Source: Tubulanus polymorphus
Taxonomy: Eukaryota > Nemertea > Palaeonemertea > Tubulaniformes > Tubulanidae
DNA length: 64,000 nt
Direction: 5' to 3'
Assembly: GCF_964204645.1 (NCBI RefSeq)
Contig: NC_134030.1
Span: 1,157,855 to 1,221,854, forward strand
The number at the start of each line of letters is the position of its first letter. The first letter of the stretch is position 1. The translations under genes and the position numbers were made by a program. The notes under the pieces were generated by a model. It saw only the letters and a program-made list of their open reading frames with translations, did no database searches and was not told where the DNA came from. Positions 57,982 to 64,000 of the stretch are shown piece after piece.

Positions 57982-59254
57982 TAAAATTAATTATTTGACA
58001 TATCGTAATTGATTTTGTTCGCCACAACGCCTTTCTCATCAGGATTATAGCATTTTACTTTCTATGGGTTTTTAAAGGTAAGTTTTCAAAGGAAAGACAG
58101 AATGTCCGAATATACGTCCGGATCCGCCTTTATATGCCTCATTCCGATTCTGCTCATTTGCATATATTTTCAGCAAGTGGAAATTCCCCGAATTCCAAGA
58201 TGGCGGCGACCATGATATATTAAATAACAACTATTTTGGGCCAAATCAACGCTTTCTCAAGCTCAATATGAGATTTCCCGAGCGCAAATGTAACTTAAAA
58301 AGAAAATAATCCTGTTGGTTAGTTATATTTTTGATAATTAAATTTATTTGCAAAGTTAAAGTGAAGTTCCAATGACAGATAGAAACGTTGAAAGACTGGG
58401 GTAGATTGAAACATGCCCTAGCCACTGGCCACTATGAACAGTCCTAAACGTTTTGATCCAACTGCACCAGTTGAGGTTACTAACTGTGTGGCCCTTATTT
58501 AACAATAGTGTGTACATATAAACACAAGGGCCCCCAAACTGCAGTTGCTCTGTTGGTTTTAAATCTGTATATAGTCATAGTCATTTTTGATCTTATCATC
58601 TGTTCTCCACCTTTTTGAGTGTGAGAGTTTTATAAACTGTTGTGAAGATTGAGGAAGTCGATAGAAAGAGATGAAAATTGTTTAAGTTGTTATCATGAAA
58701 ATGACTGAGCTTACTATGTACGGTACATACGACCCAGAGGGACATGGCTTATTATGAGAAACATTGAGGTTTTCATGAAAGTTCATGAATTTTGCATGAA
58801 AGTACAATGTTGGAAAATATATCCCCTATGTCACACTCCCTGATTCTTTTTCATTGCCCTCATTTCTCTGAAAGGCCCTTCAACTGAATCAGTCTCCAGT
58901 CGAAAAGGTTCCTCTTATAAGTTCAATTGTCTATAACTGATGATGTGATGTGAAGGGTCTACAATTGAACAAATACCGCATTGAAATCAAATCTTCTCTA
59001 TTTCAGGCATTACTTCTGGCATAAAACACTATTCAAGCAATGTAGGAGCATTTATAGGCGCAGCAGGAAGGAGGAGTTCAGGAGCAGCATCATATAGGAG
59101 TTGCACAGGAGCAGCATCATATGAGTAGTGCAGGAGCAGTGAGAGCTTCATAGGAGCAGCAAGACCAGCATCATAGATAGGAACAGTAGCTGAAGAAATG
59201 AAACAAGATAAGTAGCATTTGAAATATAGAAAATAGAAAAGCTGTAGAATGTTT
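57982..59254. other. Single-copy flank right of the duplication
   Basis: No gene recognised. At 59045-59170 the word AGGAGCAG recurs (GCAGCATCATA several times), a weak low-complexity stretch without an open frame. Confidence 0.45.
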
Positions 59255-59850
59255 TCTATTGTAAAAATATATTTTCAAATTCAGTCTGATTTGTGCCAGA
59301 TTGTAACTGTAGAAGTTTCACTCATTGTTTCAGTCTAATAGAGTTATAACTGATGTACATGTAACATTGACTGTGTAACACTGCAGTCATTTCTTCAATT
59401 ATTCCTCCTCAGTTGGAAGAATGTTTGTTCTCTCATCTTCATTAGCGATAAGAATCAATCCCATCCGTCTACCAACAACATCGTCAAATTTCCACTTATC
59501 TAATCCTAGAGGGAATGAGTAGTATGAGGTTTGGGTATGGAGTGGGGCAGGGTATGGTGTAGTTGACAGTTAGGGTAGGATAGGGTAATGTGATGAGGTA
59601 AGGTCGGTTTGATGATGCAGGGTTATTTGATGTGGTTGGATTCGATGATGAGTTTGATATGGAACTGGTCGAGGTGGGTGTATGTGGTAGTGTACGGTGT
59701 GTATGTTCGGAGGGTGTATGATAACTGATTGAAAGGTTGCTGTTAGAGGTCAGTGCAGTAGTGATGCTGGTATAGTTTGTGTAAGGTAGGCGTCGGTGTA
59801 CCGGGTTAAGTATAGGGTAAGGCATGGTCAGAGTAATGTTACCGTAGAGG
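59255..59850 (+). repeat. Left arm of a large inverted repeat
   Basis: Its reverse complement is recognisable at 61895-62500: the CAGTCTGATTTGTG end, the GAGGAATAA and GAACAAACATTCTT region, and the GTCGAGGTGGGTGTATGTGG core all match, roughly 75-80% by eye. The 109-codon minus-strand frame in it is low-complexity Ser/Thr/Pro and not credible as a gene. Confidence 0.75.
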
Positions 59851-60724
59851 AAAAGTTATGTGGGGAAGGGTGTTTTTGTTTTCAGCCCACTTGAGACTTA
59901 AGTCTCAGCGGGCCGTTGCATTTTCTTTTCATCCGTTGTCCGTTTGTGTATCCGCAGACGGAATACAGTTATTTTTGGAGGTTTTTAAGTTTTCCAACGC
60001 CACTGCACATGTTCTCCAGGGGGTGTTGAGTATAGAATTTTCAGATTGTCAGGAATTTCACCAAGTGTGCATTGGTGTCCCTGGACTCCCCAATTTTGAA
60101 ATTAGGGTGAATTCTGTAGAATTCTAATGATTGGTTAAATGGGCATCACTCTTTATTGGAATTCTGTGCTTAAAATATTGAATACGAAAGTAAGAACAGA
60201 CGTCGAAGCTGTCACTGTGGACAGTGAATCTATTTCTGATTTGTCTGGATGTGATGGCGCAGGTGGTGGCCATAACTTCGAGGTCACCTCTTAATCATTA
60301 CATGTCCTTAGATGGATAGGACACAAGGGTAAATGAAAACATTCTTTAGGTTACTGCCAGGTTTTAGGGTATCGTACCAAGCCTTACCTTCCCGACCTCC
60401 TTCCCGCGCTAGCTATTCCAAAATCTCTATATGAGATACATCGAGAACGATGCTATTGAAGATTGAATTCATCGATTCATTTTGGAATTGAAACTTGTTT
60501 CATGGAACAAATGGTGCTGCAAATAAACAATATCATCAAACAATGATTCTGATTGACTATAGTGAACTGCTGCCCTACTACTGGTTTTAAAAGCAATTAT
60601 TGAGATAGATTCCAATCCAGTTCAATTACTATATTTCCCATATAGACACTTACTGCCGGTTGGTACTGGTACATAGCCAGGAGAGACAGCCATAAGAAAA
60701 AGAAAGAATATGAAGAACATGAAG
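59851..60724. other. Inside the inverted repeat, left part
   Basis: No gene recognised; an 89-codon + frame at 59858-60127 has no familiar motif. Confidence 0.4.
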
Positions 60725-60990
60725 AGTGGGGGGTTTAGTCCACTGTCTGCCTAGCGGGTAGGCAGTGGTCTATTCCTACCTCGACTCAAAAAAAGAAAAA
60801 AGATATGAAGAGTGGGGTCCGAGAGCAATTCGAAGGTTAAGTCCCCTGTCCGCCTAGCGGGTAGGTAGTGGTCTATACCTACCTCGACTCAAGAAAAAAA
60901 GGTGAGCTTAAAGCCACCAAGCACAAAAGTGGGGTCCGAAGGGTAGTCCTCTGCTGGCTTAGAGGGCAGGCATTGGTCTATTCTTACCTC
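60725..60990 (+). repeat. About 110-bp tandem repeat with hairpin
   Basis: Three degraded units: AGTGGGG, a CTGCCTA-GCGGG-TAGGCAG hairpin (best in the first), then GGTCTATTCCTACCTCGACTC. Not a tRNA by eye. Confidence 0.6.
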
Positions 60991-61894
60991 ACGTGCTTAA
61001 AAATGTTCACAAAAATGGCTATTAAGAGAGAGAGTGAGAGAGAGGAGGTGCTAAGTTTCCTGTACTTGACTGGGTGTAAAGTGATCAATAATGGAAATCA
61101 TTTACGGTAAACCTTGAGTTTACTAACAATGTATTTTGGGTTCAGAGTCTATTTCTCAACAGTTTGCTGTTAACAAGCTGGTAGTAGGGTAAAAACTACC
61201 GGTATTCAGAGATTTGTGAATCAGAAGTTTTGCCGTCATTTGCTTCATGAATCATTCACTTGTTAAAATGAATGATGTGACACACATGTAAAATACTGTT
61301 ACTGATTTGTCATTGTTTTGATGGTGTCTTAATGTTCAATATCTTGCAGGTATCATCTCCTTGCATTTCACATAGAATTGAGGAGTAGTTTGAGTGGATG
61401 GGAGGCATGGAGAGATTTGGCTCAAGATATCTCACTCGTTCGTTTAGGTTTAGTTTGAGATCATCTAATCAGCTTAAGTGTATACATCCTCGACTACTTT
61501 TCAACTAGTAGTTCATCGTAGGTTTTAGACGTCACATCCATAGCTCCTTCCACTACTCGTGAATTTACAATTCATTCCTATCCGATGATGCTATTTATGA
61601 TGGAATGTGTTAAAGTAGATGTCTGTGTGTTTTCATCTTTTGGTAAATCGTGAAAAAATCTGGCTAATTTGAATCGAAAGCCATTGATTATTATCTTGCG
61701 CGGTAATGATGGAAAAATTCAAAATGCGAATAGCTGTGTGGAATAAGAGAATGTCTTGAAAGGATTTGAGACATTGAGATGTGTAAAGAGAGACTGATTA
61801 CACCTGTACTGTCCTAGCCCCTCCCCAGGCAGTCACCACCTCACCCTAACCAATTCTACCAAATCACCCTCACCTCAACAACATCAAAATCCCT
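60991..61894. other. Inside the inverted repeat, right part
   Basis: No gene recognised. GA-rich run at 61025-61050. Confidence 0.4.
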
Positions 61895-62500
61895 TTCACT
61901 TCTCCTCTACCATTATTTTTACCATGCCAGCTACCTTATTCCTAACCCTGCAAACCATACTCTACTCTACACAAACCATACCAACATCACAACTGTACCG
62001 TCCTCCAGCACCAACCTTTCTTCATTGTCAGACACCTCTCTAACTATACATCGTACACTACCACATACACCCACCTCGACCGGTTCTATAACAAGCTGAT
62101 CATCTAATCCAGCCATATCAAACAACCCTGCATCATCCAACCTGACCTTACCTTACCACAATACCCTATCCTCCCCTAACATGTCAATCACACCATTCCC
62201 TTTTCCATTCCATCCCCAAGCGCCATACTACTCATTCCCTCTATGATTGAATAAGATAGAAATGTTACAATGTTGTAGTTAGACGGATGGGATTGATTTT
62301 CTTTGCTAATGAAGATGAGAGAACAAACATTCTTCTAACTGAGGAGGAATAAGTGAACAAACTACAGCGGTGTTACACATTCAATGTTACATGTACATCA
62401 GTCACATCTCAATTAGACTGAAACAATGAGTGAAACTTCTACAGTTACAATCTGACACAAATCAGACTGTGTCAGAAAACATTTTTACATTAGCTCCACG
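61895..62500 (-). repeat. Right arm of a large inverted repeat
   Basis: Reverse-complement partner of 59255-59850. The arms enclose about 2 kb with no transposase-like frame. Confidence 0.75.
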
Positions 62501-62744
62501 TGCTGAGTGGATGATAAACATCATGAGACTCATCAAATTTTGAGAAATTAGTTTAATTGAAAAATTAATTTAAGCAATGTCTGTTTTTGCATTTCAGAGG
62601 TTGATGTTACCTGAACATGCAGTTCTGAGCTGACTCCAGATCAGGTGAGCATATTTGCAGTGAAATTGGATAAAATCATGACATTTTCCAAGAGCTCTTA
62701 TTAGTGGAATTTTATCTCTATAGCCCTTGATCCAAGTGCTGCCC

Positions 62745-62990
62745 AGTGAGACACTGTCTGGTGAACTCAACATCCAAGTGCTACAGAATCTACCCCCAGT
62801 GAGACACTGTCTGGTGAACTCAACATCCAAGTGCTGCAGAATCTACCTCCAGTGAGACACTGTCTGGTGAACTCAACATCCAAGTGCTACAGAATCTACC
62901 CCCAGTGAGACACTGTCTGGTGAACTCAACATCCAAGTGCTGCAGAATCTACCCCCAGTGAGACACTGTCTGGTGAACTCAACATCCAAG
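62745..62990 (+). repeat. 53-bp minisatellite
   Basis: Five units (62745, 62798 and so on, the last partial) of AGTGAGACACTGTCTGGTG, AACTCAACATCCAAGTGCT and AGAATCTACC. Confidence 0.9.
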
Positions 62991-63950
62991 GAGATGATCT
63001 GTTAATTACACTCATGGTTGTGCTGGCTACTGATATGGGAGGTATGTATCGTATCTGGAGCCAATTTCACTTTGATTCCAACAACTAATTTCTTATGATT
63101 CTCCATTTCATTTTCCATTAGAAGGAACTGTGTTATTATGATTTGTCTGAGTGTCCGTTAATGTTAGTTGAACTGTAACTCAGAGAAGTGAACCGTGGAT
63201 GTGACAACTCCACACAGATGTCATGTATGTATCTGGACAATTTTCATTATCAATGTCTTTCTGTTTTAGTTTTCCGCAGAAGAATCTGATAAATATAATG
63301 TTATGGACTTTGTGTTTTTCTTTTGAGTGTCTATCATCATTAGCTTATTTCATCATTAACAATTTTATTAATTTTTTCCTTCAGTTTAAAGAATCTGTTT
63401 AAGGAGATGATCTGTTAATTACACTCATGGTTGTGCTAGCTACTGATGAGTGGTATGTATCGTATATGGAGCCAATTTCTATTTGATTTCAACAACTAAT
63501 TTCTTATGATTTTATTCAGTTTGTTTTCCTTCAGAAGAAACTTTGTTATTATCAATTGACTGAGCCTCCATCATTATTAGTTAAACTGTAACTGAGAGAC
63601 ATGAACCACGAATATCCTAACTCTTTAGTCAATGTGTATGTATCAGGACAACTTTCTGATTATCGATATCTTACCGTATGATTTTCCTGCAGAAGAATCT
63701 GATGAATATAATGTTATGGACTGAATGTGTTTTTCATTTTAGTGTCCATCATCATTAGTTTAACTATAACTGAAGAGACCTGAACCAGGGATGTTATAAT
63801 TCCAATGTTGATATGTATGTATCACGACAACTTTCGTTATCAATGATTTTCATTTTTCGAAATCTATGAAATACGGTAGATGTGTGATTGAATCTATATT
63901 GTTCTCATTTCAGAGTCTGCTACATACATGTGATACGTGCACAGAGAGAC
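62990..63950 (+). repeat. Tandem exon-like array, possible non-coding transcript
   Basis: GAGATGATCTGTTAATTACA recurs at about 62992 and 63403. A second unit with GTAACT-GAGAG and GAACC recurs near 63175, 63590 and 63765. Each is followed by ATGTATGTATC, a plausible donor, and preceded by pyrimidine-rich acceptors such as TTTCATTTTAG. The pattern resembles the tandem exons at 24520-25196 but the sequence is unrelated. No protein frame. Confidence 0.4.
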
Positions 63951-64000
63951 AAATTATATTAATTTTAAACACTTATCCCTTAGTTATCAATGATTTTCCA

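Noticed and set aside
59496-59825. 109-codon Ser/Thr/Pro frame on the minus strand
   Set aside because: It lies in an inverted-repeat arm of GT-rich low complexity; the other arm does not keep the frame.
63000-63050. C/D snoRNA (ATGATCT and CTGAT boxes)
   Set aside because: The C box does not match RTGATGA and the distance between boxes is too short.

Overview
This window is eukaryotic and AT-rich, almost certainly from an invertebrate animal (a mollusc-like genome is a guess). Evidence: short exons with GT-AG introns, degenerate DIRS-type retrotransposon pieces, MITE-like elements and many minisatellites, with no long prokaryote-style ORFs.

Layout. Bases 1-27901 (copy A) and 31480-57981 (copy B) are two direct copies of one roughly 27 kb block. 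They differ by about 1-2% by eye in ordinary sequence, plus large changes in tandem-repeat copy number. Between them, 27902-31479 holds rearranged, inverted pieces of the same locus (block C). From 57982 to the end the sequence is single-copy, with a large inverted repeat (about 59255-62500) and a second tandem exon-like array (62990-63950).

Each full copy carries three things in order. (1) A nine-coding-exon gene on the + strand (A 4415-20100, 340 aa; B 36437-50218, 343 aa). All splice sites and phases fit; the protein is low-complexity (polyQ, polyS, Pro-rich) with a basic nuclear-localisation-like stretch. I do not recognise the family. Its 7.7 kb sixth intron holds decayed DIRS-like RT and gag-like pieces. 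Its 3' end is crowded with predicted RNA hairpins: one spanning the stop codon, a three-way-junction fold, and 4-5 copies of an invariant 9-bp hairpin. (2) A 94-codon minus-strand ORF (A 23504-23788; B 53413-53697) whose only three A/B differences are synonymous. (3) A probable multi-exon non-coding + strand transcription unit (A about 24190-27901): tandemly duplicated 155-158-nt exons with GT-AG borders, a 46-bp minisatellite, then four 261-bp modules that each fold into up to three hairpins, including an approximately 84-nt pre-miRNA-like one. The homologous block ends 3 nt after an AATAAA.

The strongest candidates for an undescribed system are the hairpin module array (26240-27174 and 56315-57246), whose modules differ by pairing-preserving changes, and the exon-limited divergence of the nine-exon gene, whose first exon differs strongly between copies while adjoining introns are nearly identical. 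All folds and splice sites were read by eye and no search was run. A mis-joined pair of haplotypes cannot be excluded for A and B.
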